This document shows positions 26,766 through 36,528 of a stretch of 64,000 nt of DNA, piece after piece; positions within the stretch are counted from its first letter, which is position 1; each line of letters opens with the position of its first letter. The DNA is from an uncultured Paracoccaceae bacterium (lineage in GTDB: Bacteria > Pseudomonadota > Alphaproteobacteria > Rhodobacterales > Rhodobacteraceae): contig CAJXWO010000004.1 of NCBI GenBank assembly GCA_913062865.1, positions 17,307 through 81,306 on the forward strand, given 5' to 3'. The notes beneath the pieces were generated by a model. It saw only the letters and a program-made list of their open reading frames with translations, did no database searches and had not been told where the DNA came from. A program made the translations under genes and the position numbers.

Positions 26766-27887
26766 ATGACAGACCAGGCCCACGACCCCCATGTGCTCAA
26801 CCCCTGCCTGCTGACGGGCAGCGGGCTTGCGCGCGCGTCGCGGCTCAAGCGCAAATACCGCCCCGAGGGCTATGACGACGCGCTGGACCGCGACACGCTT
26901 TGGTATGACGCGATCTGGTCCGAGGGTCGGGTCCATCTGATCTGCCCGCCCTTCAACAATCTCGCCCCGGTGATGCGACAGGCCCGGTGGGTGCTTGACG
27001 GTACGCCGGTCAAACCAGCGCGCATCCGCCGCTACAACCGCCACACGATTGTGGAGCTTCCCGCAAAAGGCGTTGCCAACGACGTTTCTGTCAGCCTGAA
27101 CAATTGGACCGGGCGATCGGCCGTGTCGCGCACAGATCACGGCTTGTTTGCCCGGCTCAACACCGCGATCTGCATTTCCAAGGACAACGACCTGACCTGG
27201 ATCCGGGATTTCATCCGCTTCCACCAGCATCATCACGGCCTTCAGGCGATGATCGTGGTCGACAACGGATCAACCGCCTACAGCCTCCAGGATCTGCGCA
27301 CGGCCCTGGCCGAGACCGGCCTTGAACGCACGCTGGCGCTGTCAGCCCCGTTTCCCTATGGGCCCCGCGGCCGCAAACCCTACGCTAGGGCCGAGAAGTT
27401 CCTGCAAACGGCTGTCTTCAACATCCTTCGGCTGCGCTACGTTGGACGCGCCCGGGCGGTGCTGAACTGCGATATCGACGAGCTGATGTGGACCCCCGGC
27501 ACGACCGTCTTCGACCTCGCCCGTCAAAGCCGGTTCGGCTATGTGCGCCTGCCCGGACATTGGCGGTTCAGCCGGACCGACCTGCCCCAGGCCGATCGGC
27601 ACATGGCCCATGTCTACCGGCGGCCCGAGAGCCCCGGATGTCCGCCCAAATGGTGCCTCGTGCCCGATGGTCCGTTCCGTCGCTTCAGCTGGGACACACA
27701 CAGGCTTGAGGGGTTGGGGGTCAACGGTCTCTTCCTGTCGAACAAGGGTCATTTTTGGCACTGCTTCAACGTCTCGACCGCCTGGAAGAAAAGCCGGCAG
27801 GATCCCCCCGACACCCATTTGTGGGACGACCCCGAGAGTGCCGCAGCGTTAGCGCCCGTGTTCGGGCCCGCGCCCCGGCCCGACTGA
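26766..27887 (+). CDS. Glycosyltransferase family 2-like protein (family 92/DUF23-type)
   Basis: 373 residues, no signal peptide or membrane segment. From about residue 130 the chain shows a GT-A fold with AICISKDNDLTWIRDFIRFH, then MIVVDNGSTAYSLQDL and the metal-binding NCDIDELMW (a DxD). The sequence type is that of Glyco_tranf_2_4/GT92-like enzymes of Rhodobacteraceae, often near surface polysaccharide genes, although no such neighbours are here. The N-terminal 120 residues (FNNLAPVMRQARWVLDGTPV) form an extra domain I do not recognise. Substrate unknown. It stands alone between a palindrome and deoC. Confidence 0.8.
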   Translation: MTDQAHDPHVLNPCLLTGSGLARASRLKRKYRPEGYDDALDRDTLWYDAIWSEGRVHLICPPFNNLAPVMRQARWVLDGTPVKPARIRRYNRHTIVELPAKGVANDVSVSLNNWTGRSAVSRTDHGLFARLNTAICISKDNDLTWIRDFIRFHQHHHGLQAMIVVDNGSTAYSLQDLRTALAETGLERTLALSAPFPYGPRGRKPYARAEKFLQTAVFNILRLRYVGRARAVLNCDIDELMWTPGTTVFDLARQSRFGYVRLPGHWRFSRTDLPQADRHMAHVYRRPESPGCPPKWCLVPDGPFRRFSWDTHRLEGLGVNGLFLSNKGHFWHCFNVSTAWKKSRQDPPDTHLWDDPESAAALAPVFGPAPRPD

Positions 27888-27955
27888 CCCCGCGCGCTTG
27901 CGCCGGGCGGGCCCCGGTGACAAGCTGAGCGCGCGCCACAGAGACAGGACACACC

Positions 27956-28954
27956 ATGATGACCGACACCGCGAACAGCAGCGCGTTGGCCCAGTTGCCC
28001 CAGACCGTGGCCCATGCCCGCAATCCGGGCCTGCCGCTCGACATGGATTGGGTGCGCGCGGTGCAGGCCAATACCTCGGCCATCGAACGCCGCGCAGCCA
28101 CGCTGCCGGGGCGACGGTCGGTCAAGAAGGACCACCAGGCCGCCTGGCTGGCCCGCGCGATCAGCTGTATCGACCTCACAACGCTCGCGGGCGACGACAC
28201 GCCCGGGCGGGTGCGCAGGCTCTGTGCCAAGGCCCGCCAGCCCGTGCGCGCCGATGTGCTGGACGCGCTGGGGCTGCATGGCCTGACGGTGGGCGCGGTC
28301 TGTGTATATCACGAGATGATCGCCCCTGCGGTCGAGGCGCTCGAAGGCTCGGGTATCCCGGTGGCCGCGGTCTCCACCGGCTTTCCCGCGGGGCTGTCGC
28401 CCTACCGCCTGCGCGTGGCCGAGATCGAGGAAAGCGTGAAGGCGGGCGCGGCAGAGATCGACATCGTGATCTCGCGCCACCATGTGCTGACCGGAGATTG
28501 GCAGGCGCTTTATGACGAAATGCGCGACTTTCGCGCCGCCTGCGGCGAGGCGCATGTCAAGGCGATCCTGGCGACGGGCGAACTGGGCACGCTGCGCAAC
28601 GTGGCCCGCGCCAGCCTTGTGTGCATGATGGCCGGGGCGGATTTCATCAAAACCTCCACCGGCAAGGAGACGATGAACGCCACCCTGCCCGTGAGCCTGA
28701 CCATGATCCGCGCGATCCGCGCCTACGAGGCTCGCACGGGCTACAAGGTGGGTTACAAACCGGCGGGCGGGATATCCAAGGCCAAGGATGCGCTGGTGTA
28801 TCTGTCGCTGATGAAGGACGAGCTGGGCGATGCCTGGCTACGCCCCAATCTTTTTCGTTTCGGCGCATCGAGCCTTTTGGGCGATATCGAACGCCAGCTC
28901 GAACACCATGTCACCGGGGCCTATTCGGCCGCGCACCGCCATCCGATGGGGTGA
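27956..28954 (+). CDS. deoC: Deoxyribose-phosphate aldolase
   Basis: 332 residues; longer than the E. coli enzyme, like other members of the eukaryote-type subgroup. It splits 2-deoxyribose-5-phosphate into glyceraldehyde-3-phosphate and acetaldehyde. Catalytic text: ADFIKTSTGKETMNATLPVS (one active Lys) and GYKVGYKPAGGISKAKDAL (the second Lys). Two ATG codons lie side by side at the start (27956 and 27959), with GACAGGACA upstream. The stop is 4 bases before the small secreted ORF and the aldehyde dehydrogenase follows it, so the acetaldehyde made here is probably oxidised by the neighbour. Confidence 0.95.
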   Translation: MMTDTANSSALAQLPQTVAHARNPGLPLDMDWVRAVQANTSAIERRAATLPGRRSVKKDHQAAWLARAISCIDLTTLAGDDTPGRVRRLCAKARQPVRADVLDALGLHGLTVGAVCVYHEMIAPAVEALEGSGIPVAAVSTGFPAGLSPYRLRVAEIEESVKAGAAEIDIVISRHHVLTGDWQALYDEMRDFRAACGEAHVKAILATGELGTLRNVARASLVCMMAGADFIKTSTGKETMNATLPVSLTMIRAIRAYEARTGYKVGYKPAGGISKAKDALVYLSLMKDELGDAWLRPNLFRFGASSLLGDIERQLEHHVTGAYSAAHRHPMG

Positions 28955-28958
28955 CCAG

Positions 28959-29222
28959 ATGAAGACCTCCTTGGCACTTTCCTTTACGTGTTTCGCACTG
29001 GCTGTTTCGGCACAAGGTACAGACACGAGTGTATTTTCTTTGTTTCGCACGTCTCTTGTCGAGAAAAACATGAAAGTGCATGTCGCGACATTGGATACCT
29101 CGAATGGTTCAGATTACAACTTCGAGAATTGCTGGTTGGCTGCTCAACTCTTTCAGTCACAAGAGAGTGTAAAAACGAAATTCTGGTGTGAGCCGGGGCG
29201 GGTAGGAACCGAAAGGAAGTAG
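28959..29222 (+). CDS. Small secreted protein of unknown function in the deoC operon
   Basis: 87 residues with a clear signal peptide (MKTSLALSFTCFALAVSAQG). The mature part of about 68 residues contains EKNMKVHVATLDTSNG and NFENCWLAAQLFQSQESV, and a second cysteine in FWCEPG; the two may form a periplasmic disulfide. I do not recognise a family. The gene is fitted tightly: 4 bases after deoC and 2 bases before the aldehyde dehydrogenase, whose AGGAAG ribosome site lies in its last codons. The base composition is visibly lower in GC, near half by eye, than the flanking genes, and codons such as TTT, AAA and TCA are frequent, which suggests a different history. Confidence 0.75.
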   Translation: MKTSLALSFTCFALAVSAQGTDTSVFSLFRTSLVEKNMKVHVATLDTSNGSDYNFENCWLAAQLFQSQESVKTKFWCEPGRVGTERK

Positions 29223-29224
29223 AG

Positions 29225-31567
29225 ATGACCGTCAAGGAAATCTTCGAGACCATGGAATACGGCCCCGCCCCCGAAAGCGCTGCCGATGCCTTTGCCTGGC
29301 TTGTCGACCAGGGCGACCGGTTCGGCCATTTCATCGACGGCGCCTTTACCGAGCCCGGTGAGGGCTTCCTGTCTAAGAACCCCGCCAATGGCGAGACGCT
29401 GGCGACCCTGTCCCAGGCCACCCAGGCCGATGTGGAGGCCGCCGTTCAGGCCGCCCGCAAGGCGCAGCCGAAATGGGAAAAGCTTGGCGGGCATGGCCGG
29501 GCGCGCCACCTATATGCCATCGCCCGTCTCTTGCAGAAGCACGCGCGGCTCTTCGCGGTGCTCGAAACGCTGGATAACGGCAAACCGATACGTGAAAGCC
29601 GTGATATCGACGTGCCCCTGGCCCAGCGGCATTTCTACTATCACGCGGGCATGGCCCAGCTGATGGCGGCCGAACTGCCCGGCCGCGCCGCGCTGGGGGT
29701 CTGCGGACAGATCATCCCCTGGAACTTTCCGCTTCTGATGCTGGCGTGGAAGATCGCGCCGGCCTTGGCCATGGGCAACACCGTGGTGCTGAAACCGGCC
29801 GAGTACACCTCGCTCACAGCCCTCCTGTTCGCTGATATCTGCCGCCAGGCGGGCCTGCCCAAGGGGGTCGTCAACATCGTCACCGGCGACGGGGCGGTGG
29901 GCGAGATGATCGTAAGCGCTGACGTCGACAAGATCGCCTTTACCGGCTCGACCGAGGTGGGCCGCAAGATCCGCGCGGCCACCGCCGGGTCGGGCAAAGC
30001 GCTGACGCTGGAGCTGGGGGGCAAGAGCCCATACATCGTCTTCGAGGATGCCGACATCGACAGCGCGATCGAGGGGCTGGTGGATGCGATCTGGTTCAAC
30101 CAGGGCCAGGTCTGCTGCGCGGGCTCGCGCCTGATCGTGCAGGAAGGCATCGCCGAGGATTTCCATGCCCGCCTGCGTACCCGGATGGACAAGCTGCGTC
30201 TGGGCAATCCGCTCGACAAGTGCATCGACGTCGGTGCCATCGTCGATCATACGCAGCTTGAGACGATCAAGCGAATGGTTGGCCAGAGCGACGGCGGCGA
30301 GGTCTATCACGCCCGGGTCGACATGCCGGTCGAGGGGTGTTTCTACCCGCCCACGCTGATCACCGGCCTGTCGCCCAGCGCCGCGCTGATGCAGGATGAA
30401 ATCTTTGGTCCCGTCCTTGTCTCCACCACCTTCCGCACGCCGTCCGAGGCGGTGCAGCTGGCCAACAACACGCGCTACGGCCTTGCCGCGACGGTGTGGA
30501 CCGAGAACGTGAACCTTGCCCTCGACGTGGCGCCCAAACTGGCGGCAGGTGTCGTTTGGGTGAACGGGACCAACATGTTCGATGCCGCCGCCGGGTTCGG
30601 CGGTGTGCGCGAAAGCGGGTTTGGCCGCGAAGGCGGTTGGGAGGGGCTGAGCGCCTACACCAAACCCGCGGGCAAAGCAAAGCCGCTGGACCCGGTCGCA
30701 GCCTTCAAGGGCGACAAGGCGCCCGTGGATCCGGTGGACCGCACCGCGAAGCTCTATATCGGGGGCAAGCAGGCCCGACCCGATGGCGGCTATTCCCGCG
30801 CGGTCTGGTCCAAGACGGGAGAGCTTTTGGGCCATGCTTCGCTGGCCAACCGCAAGGATGTGCGCAACGCGGTCGAGGCCGCCAAGGGTGCTGGCGGCTG
30901 GTCGCACACAACCGGCCACCTGCGCGCGCAGATCCTGTACTACATCGCCGAGAACCTCGCGGCGCGCAGCGATGAATTCGCCCATCGCCTGAACCAGCTG
31001 ACGGGCGGGCGTACAGGCGCGAAAGAGGTGGAGGCGAGTGTCAGCCGCCTGTTCACCTATGCCGCCTGGGCCGACAAGTTCGATGGCCAGGTGCACAATG
31101 CGCCGATCCGGGGCGTGGCGCTGGCCATGCGCGAACCGGTGGGGGTGATCGGCGCGCTTTGCCCGGACGAGGCACCGCTTTTGGGCCTGATCTCGGTCAT
31201 GGGTCCGGCCATTGCCATGGGCAACCGCGCTGTGCTTGTGGCGTCCGAGCCCTTCCCGCTCGCGGCCACGGATTTCGTGCAGGTACTGGAAACCTCGGAC
31301 GTGCCCGGTGGGGTCGTGAATATCCTGACCGGACCCCATGCCGAGCTGGCGCCGACGCTGGCCCAGCACATGGATGTGGACGCGGTCTGGAGCTTCTCGT
31401 CCACCGACCTGGCGCAGGTCATCGAGACGGGCAGCACCGGCAACCTCAAACGGACCTGGGTCAACAACGGACAGGCGCGCGATTGGTACGGACCCGAGGG
31501 CGAAGGCCGCCTGTTTTTGGACGCCGCCACCGAGGTCAAGAACGTCTGGGTGCCCTACGGCGAATAA
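29225..31567 (+). CDS. Two-domain aldehyde dehydrogenase family protein
   Basis: 780 residues, about 1.6 times a normal aldehyde dehydrogenase. Residues 1 to about 490 form a complete enzyme: NAD-binding IIPWNFPLLMLAWKIAPALA, the general-base Glu in LELGGKSPYIVFEDAD, and the nucleophile C297 in NQGQVCCAGSR. Residues about 500-780 repeat the N-terminal and NAD-binding fold (VGVIGALCPDEAPLLGLISV) but stop without a catalytic cysteine or glutamate segment, so this part is degenerate. Probably oxidises acetaldehyde released by DeoC. It is translationally coupled to the small secreted ORF. The same long architecture is found in other alphaproteobacteria beside deoC, from memory. Confidence 0.92.
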   Translation: MTVKEIFETMEYGPAPESAADAFAWLVDQGDRFGHFIDGAFTEPGEGFLSKNPANGETLATLSQATQADVEAAVQAARKAQPKWEKLGGHGRARHLYAIARLLQKHARLFAVLETLDNGKPIRESRDIDVPLAQRHFYYHAGMAQLMAAELPGRAALGVCGQIIPWNFPLLMLAWKIAPALAMGNTVVLKPAEYTSLTALLFADICRQAGLPKGVVNIVTGDGAVGEMIVSADVDKIAFTGSTEVGRKIRAATAGSGKALTLELGGKSPYIVFEDADIDSAIEGLVDAIWFNQGQVCCAGSRLIVQEGIAEDFHARLRTRMDKLRLGNPLDKCIDVGAIVDHTQLETIKRMVGQSDGGEVYHARVDMPVEGCFYPPTLITGLSPSAALMQDEIFGPVLVSTTFRTPSEAVQLANNTRYGLAATVWTENVNLALDVAPKLAAGVVWVNGTNMFDAAAGFGGVRESGFGREGGWEGLSAYTKPAGKAKPLDPVAAFKGDKAPVDPVDRTAKLYIGGKQARPDGGYSRAVWSKTGELLGHASLANRKDVRNAVEAAKGAGGWSHTTGHLRAQILYYIAENLAARSDEFAHRLNQLTGGRTGAKEVEASVSRLFTYAAWADKFDGQVHNAPIRGVALAMREPVGVIGALCPDEAPLLGLISVMGPAIAMGNRAVLVASEPFPLAATDFVQVLETSDVPGGVVNILTGPHAELAPTLAQHMDVDAVWSFSSTDLAQVIETGSTGNLKRTWVNNGQARDWYGPEGEGRLFLDAATEVKNVWVPYGE

Positions 31568-31661
31568 AAATCTCAGGTTGCAGTGAAACTCATCGCGCAT
31601 GCTCTGCGTGACTGTGGCGAGGCAGGACAGACAGTCCCGCCAAACCAAAGGAGTATGTACG

Positions 31662-32513
31662 ATGAAGACCGCACTTTGCGCTACCGCTCTGACCCTTGCG
31701 GCAACCGGGGCCTTTGCCGCCGGGCACGGGACACCGACGATGGGCTATGCCCTGGCCAATGACGGCAACACCCTTGTGGTGATGGCCGATATCTCGGCAC
31801 CGGGCGAAGTGGCCACCTACGATCTGTCCACCCAGCTTGATGCCATCGCCTATCGTCCGGTGACCGGCGATCTGCTGGGCTATACCAACGGTACGATCGT
31901 CACCATCGACCCGACCTCGGGCGAGGTCACGGATCTGGGCGCCAGCTTCATGGACGATGCCATGGTGGCCGACGGTGCTGCTGTCGGGTTCGACTTCAAC
32001 AACGCCATCGACGCCGTGCGTGTCGTGTCCTCGGCCGCTGACAACCTGGTCTATTTCCCCGAAGGCTTTGGTGACAACGACGAACGCGCAGGTTCGGTCC
32101 GTCGCTTCACCGCCCTGGCCTATGCCGAGGGCGATGCGAATGCCGGTGCCACGCCGATGATCTTTGCCAATGCCTATACCAACGCGCTGAACGGCATGAC
32201 CGCCGACGAGACCTTCCAGTATGCGCTGGATGCGGGCCCAGATGCGCTGGTCAGCCTTGCCAACAATGCCGACACGCTCGAGACCATCGGCGCCGTCACG
32301 GTCGATGGCGAAGCGGTTGACCTGTCGATGATGGGCGGCTTCGACATTCTGTCGCCCGAGATGGGCCAGAACATGGGCTACGCCATCCTGCATATCGAAG
32401 GCGCCGAAACAGCGGGCCTGTATCAGATCGACCTTGAGAGCGGTGCAGCGACCCTGCAGGCCGATCTCGGCATGGGCGGCTTCGGCGGGTTCGCCGTGTC
32501 CCGCGGAATGTAA
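31662..32513 (+). CDS. DUF4394-like secreted protein
   Basis: 283 residues with a signal peptide (MKTALCATALTLAATGAFAA). The mature protein is acidic and rich in Gly, Ala and Asp, with repeated short strand-turn units (LDAIAYRPVTGDLLGYTNG, VTDLGASFMDD, YQIDLESGAATL) that fit a beta-propeller-like DUF4394 fold. The function of the family is unknown. The start has AAAGGAG 8-9 bases upstream; an upstream in-frame extension lacks a ribosome site. It is about 95 bases after the aldehyde dehydrogenase and is followed by a strong terminator, so it can be the last gene of that transcript or a single unit. Confidence 0.78.
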   Translation: MKTALCATALTLAATGAFAAGHGTPTMGYALANDGNTLVVMADISAPGEVATYDLSTQLDAIAYRPVTGDLLGYTNGTIVTIDPTSGEVTDLGASFMDDAMVADGAAVGFDFNNAIDAVRVVSSAADNLVYFPEGFGDNDERAGSVRRFTALAYAEGDANAGATPMIFANAYTNALNGMTADETFQYALDAGPDALVSLANNADTLETIGAVTVDGEAVDLSMMGGFDILSPEMGQNMGYAILHIEGAETAGLYQIDLESGAATLQADLGMGGFGGFAVSRGM

Positions 32514-32559
32514 ACCATAGCGAGTTCCAGCAGGCGGATGCATCCCCCCACCTGCCGGA

Positions 32560-32591
32560 GGCCCGGACCGTGCGCGCGGTCCGGGCCTTTT
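32560..32591 (+). terminator. Intrinsic terminator after the DUF4394-like gene
   Basis: GGCCCGGACCG (32560-32570) pairs perfectly with CGGTCCGGGCC (32577-32587), with a 6-base loop, followed by TTTT. A strong rho-independent terminator. Confidence 0.88.
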
Positions 32592-32651
32592 GTGTCCACG
32601 CTTGTCCCGTGCGGACAGTCTGACTAGCGTTTCAGAAAAGCGAGGAGCGCA

Positions 32652-33560
32652 ATGACCGACCAGACCACCCACGATGCCGAGGGTGACCCACGCAATGCCG
32701 ACCTGAAATTCTGGCTGAACGGGCAGATCGTCGGGCGCGACCAGGCGGTCGTCAGCATCTATGACAGCGGCTTCATGCTGGGAGATGGCGTGTGGGAGGG
32801 GCTGCGCCTCTACCATGGCAGATGGGCCTTTCTGGACGACCACCTCGACCGCCTGTTCGAAGCGGCCCGCGCGATCGACCTGGACATCGGTATGGACCGG
32901 GCGGGGGTCCTGGCCGCGCTAGAGGCCTTGCGCGCCGCCAACGGGATGGAGACCGATGCCCATGCCCGGCTGATGGTGACCCGCGGGGTCAAGGTGCGAC
33001 CTTTCCAGCATCCGTCGCTCAGCCGGTCGGGCCCGACCGTGGCGATCATCATAGAGCATTCGAAACCGCGCCTGGGCCGCCCCATCCGGCTGGCCACGGT
33101 CCCGCACCAGCGCGGGCTTCCGATGACACAGGATCCGAAGCTGAACAGCCATTCGAAACTCAACTGCATCCTCGCCTGCATTGCCGCGGAAAAGGCGGGC
33201 GCGGACGAGGCCCTGATGCTCGATGTGCATGGCTTTGTGAACACCACGAATGCCTGCAACTTCTTCATCGTGCGCAAGGGCGCGGTTTGGACCAGCACGG
33301 GCGACTATTGCATGAACGGGATCACCCGTCAGAAGGTGATCGACCTGTGCCGATCGGACGGCATTCCGGTGTTCGAGCGGAACTATTCGCTGGTCGACAC
33401 ATATGGCGCGGACGAGGCGTTCCTGACCGGCACCTTCGGCGCGCAGACACCGGTGGGCGAGATCGACGGGCGGGTGATCGGGAGCGGCGAGCTAGGCCCG
33501 GTCACGGAACGCATCCGCGCGCTTTACGCCGACCTCATCCGCAAGGAGGTAGGCGCGTGA
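32652..33560 (+). CDS. Class IV aminotransferase (branched-chain/D-amino acid type)
   Basis: 302 residues, PLP fold type IV. Visible landmarks are SIYDSGFMLGDGVWEGLRLY, the Schiff-base lysine in LNSHSKLNCILA, then DEALMLDVHGFVNTTNACNF and TGTFGAQTPVGEIDGRVIG. Members include IlvE, D-amino acid transaminases and aminodeoxychorismate lyases; the exact substrate is open. It is not simply the housekeeping IlvE because of the unusual start and its partner. Its TGA overlaps the GTG of a sulfotransferase-like gene, a strong sign that the two products work together. The ATG follows GAGGAG. Confidence 0.9.
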   Translation: MTDQTTHDAEGDPRNADLKFWLNGQIVGRDQAVVSIYDSGFMLGDGVWEGLRLYHGRWAFLDDHLDRLFEAARAIDLDIGMDRAGVLAALEALRAANGMETDAHARLMVTRGVKVRPFQHPSLSRSGPTVAIIIEHSKPRLGRPIRLATVPHQRGLPMTQDPKLNSHSKLNCILACIAAEKAGADEALMLDVHGFVNTTNACNFFIVRKGAVWTSTGDYCMNGITRQKVIDLCRSDGIPVFERNYSLVDTYGADEAFLTGTFGAQTPVGEIDGRVIGSGELGPVTERIRALYADLIRKEVGA

Positions 33561-34273
33561 AGATTGCCTGCTGGTCGGGCCCGCGCAACCTGTCGACGGC
33601 GATGATGTATGCCTTCGGCAACCGGGCCGATTGCGCGGCGGTGGATGAGCCCTTCTACGCCGCCTATCTGGCACGCACCGGCCTGCCCCACCCGATGCGC
33701 GACGCGGTGCTGGCAAGCCAAAGCCAGGACCCGGCCCAAGTGATCGCCGACCTGACCGGGCCGGTGCCGGGCGGGCTTCCCCATGTCTATCACAAGCACA
33801 TGGCGCAACACATGATCACCGGGATCCCGCGCGACTGGATGGGCGGAATGGCGCATCTGATCCTGTTGCGCCACCCGGCACGCGTGGTGGCGAGTTTCGC
33901 AAAAGGCTACGCGCATACGACGCTCGACGATGTGGGCTTTGTTCAACTGGCGGGCATCTACGATGACCTGTTGGCGCAGGGGCTGGAGCCGGTAGTCGTG
34001 GACAGCGCAGATATTCGCCGCGCGCCCGAGCGCATGCTGCGGCTGATCTGCGACCGGATCGGGCTGAGCTGGGACCCCGCCATGCTGTCCTGGCCCGCCG
34101 GGCCGAAACCCTTTGACGGCGTCTGGGCCGCGCATTGGTACGGCGCGGTCCATGGCTCCACCTGGTTCGCGGGGCCCGAGGGGGCGTTGCCCAACCTCTC
34201 AGGCGATCTGGCAGGATTGGTGGAAGCGGCGATGCCATTCTATGACCGGTTGGCCGCGGTTCGGATCGGTTAA
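33557..34273 (+). CDS. Sulfotransferase-like protein coupled to the class IV aminotransferase
   Basis: 238 residues. The N-terminal loop CWSGPRNLSTAMMYAFGNR resembles the 5'-phosphosulfate-binding loop of PAPS sulfotransferases, and LILLRHPARVVASFAKGY resembles the 3'-phosphate-binding part (RxxxxxxxS). No signal peptide or membrane segment, so cytoplasmic. The start is GTG overlapping the aminotransferase stop, with AAGGAGGT upstream. Sulfotransferase-like genes next to class IV aminotransferases recur in bacteria, and I recall some fused forms, but no reaction is established. True PAPS use is not certain, since the family also includes non-sulfating members. Confidence 0.8.
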   Translation: MKIACWSGPRNLSTAMMYAFGNRADCAAVDEPFYAAYLARTGLPHPMRDAVLASQSQDPAQVIADLTGPVPGGLPHVYHKHMAQHMITGIPRDWMGGMAHLILLRHPARVVASFAKGYAHTTLDDVGFVQLAGIYDDLLAQGLEPVVVDSADIRRAPERMLRLICDRIGLSWDPAMLSWPAGPKPFDGVWAAHWYGAVHGSTWFAGPEGALPNLSGDLAGLVEAAMPFYDRLAAVRIG

Positions 34274-34286
34274 GCCCCGCGACCCC

Positions 34287-34308
34287 GCCCCGGCCAACGC
34301 GCCGGGGC
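34287..34308. terminator. Terminator-like hairpin (GCCCCGGC/GCCGGGGC)
   Basis: Arms at 34287-34294 and 34301-34308 around a 6-base loop, with only CTCTGG after it. The stem and flanks nearly repeat the terminator at 24689, but the T-run is lost, so it may end transcription poorly on this side. The next gene, argG, converges. Confidence 0.6.
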
Positions 34309-34332
34309 CTCTGGTCGAACACTGTGCAGGAG

Positions 34333-34353
34333 GTCCCGGGTCAAGCCCGGGAC
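34333..34353. repeat. Inverted repeat GTCCCGGG-N5-CCCGGGAC
   Basis: Perfect 8-base arms (34333-34340 and 34346-34353) around TCAAG, lying 10 bases from the argG stop. It matches in type the element at 24764 and follows the same kind of GCCCCGGC hairpin. It could also serve as the argG terminator region, though no T-run is present. Confidence 0.6.
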
Positions 34354-34362
34354 GGGGGCCAC

Positions 34363-35586
<1,224 letters not shown>

Positions 35587-35721
35587 GGCGGTTTCCCTTT
35601 CAGAATGACGGATCGCGCGATAGCGGGTTTTCGGCCCGACCGCAAGCTGGCGGCGGGCCGTGCTTGACCGGGCGGGCGCGCATCCCTACCCCTTTGGCAT
35701 GTGCAGGCAGGAGAGCGCGCG

Positions 35722-36489
35722 ATGAAAGGCTGGCAGATTTTCGAACATTCGGTGCGGCTTGTCTTTCGCAACATCGACGCGGCGCTGCAGATCTCGGCGG
35801 TGCTTTACGCGATCTACGCCGTGGCACAAATCTACCTGATGCGCGCCCAGGCCCGGATCGACGCGCAGCTTCAATCGCTCGAGGATGGCAGCTTTGATCC
35901 CAATGCCGCGCTCGGCGCCGGTGCCGGGCTTGTCTATTTCCTGGCCAGTGTCGGCACGCTTGTGCTGGGTCTGTGGATCGCGGTCAGCTGGCACCGCTAT
36001 GTCCTGCGCGAAGAACGGCCTGCGGGCTGGGTGCCGGATTGGCACGGCGGGGCCCTATTGTCCTATCTGGGCCGGTCGATCATGGTGGGCATTCTGGCGA
36101 TGTTCGCGGCCCTCGCGGCCATGGGGATCATGGCCATGCTGCTGCCCGGCATCCTGAGCCTCTTGGCGGTGTTTTCGGGCGTGGCCGCGGCGGCCTACGT
36201 CTTTTTCCGTCTCTGCCCGATGCTGCCCGCCGCTGCGCTGGGCGAGCGGATGACGCTCAGGGACGCCTGGACCGCGACACAAGGGGCTGGCGAGGCGATC
36301 TTCGTTCTGGTGCTTCTGACCGTCGCGGCTTCGGCGATCCTGCAGGTGCCGACCCTGGTCGGCGGAGGCGGCGGCGGGATCATCACCATCCTCTACACGC
36401 TGGCCGTGGGCTGGGTGATGATGCTGGTGGGATCGAGCGTGCTGACCACCTTTTATGGACATTACATCGAAGGCCGCCCACTGGGTTGA
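35722..36489 (+). CDS. Hypothetical inner-membrane protein
   Basis: 255 residues with about five or six hydrophobic segments (for example LVYFLASVGTLVLGLWIAV, ILAMFAALAAMGIMAMLLP and AYVFFRLCPMLPAAALGERM). It starts MKGWQIFEHSVRLVFRNIDA, with GGAG upstream; I pass over a weaker start seven codons earlier that lacks a ribosome site. The layout (amphipathic N-terminal helix, glycerophosphoryl-diesterase-membrane-domain-like repeats) is seen in many alphaproteobacterial proteins of unknown function. It precedes ilvA by 39 bases and may share its transcript, but no functional link is known. Confidence 0.82.
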   Translation: MKGWQIFEHSVRLVFRNIDAALQISAVLYAIYAVAQIYLMRAQARIDAQLQSLEDGSFDPNAALGAGAGLVYFLASVGTLVLGLWIAVSWHRYVLREERPAGWVPDWHGGALLSYLGRSIMVGILAMFAALAAMGIMAMLLPGILSLLAVFSGVAAAAYVFFRLCPMLPAAALGERMTLRDAWTATQGAGEAIFVLVLLTVAASAILQVPTLVGGGGGGIITILYTLAVGWVMMLVGSSVLTTFYGHYIEGRPLG

Positions 36490-36528
36490 GGCCTTGCCTA
36501 ACGGCAGCGGCTGGGCCACAGACAGACA

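Noticed and set aside
29510..31648. 712-codon open frame on the minus strand opposite the aldehyde dehydrogenase
   Set aside because: Shadow of the dehydrogenase; no recognisable motif and low-complexity His/Arg/Gly content.
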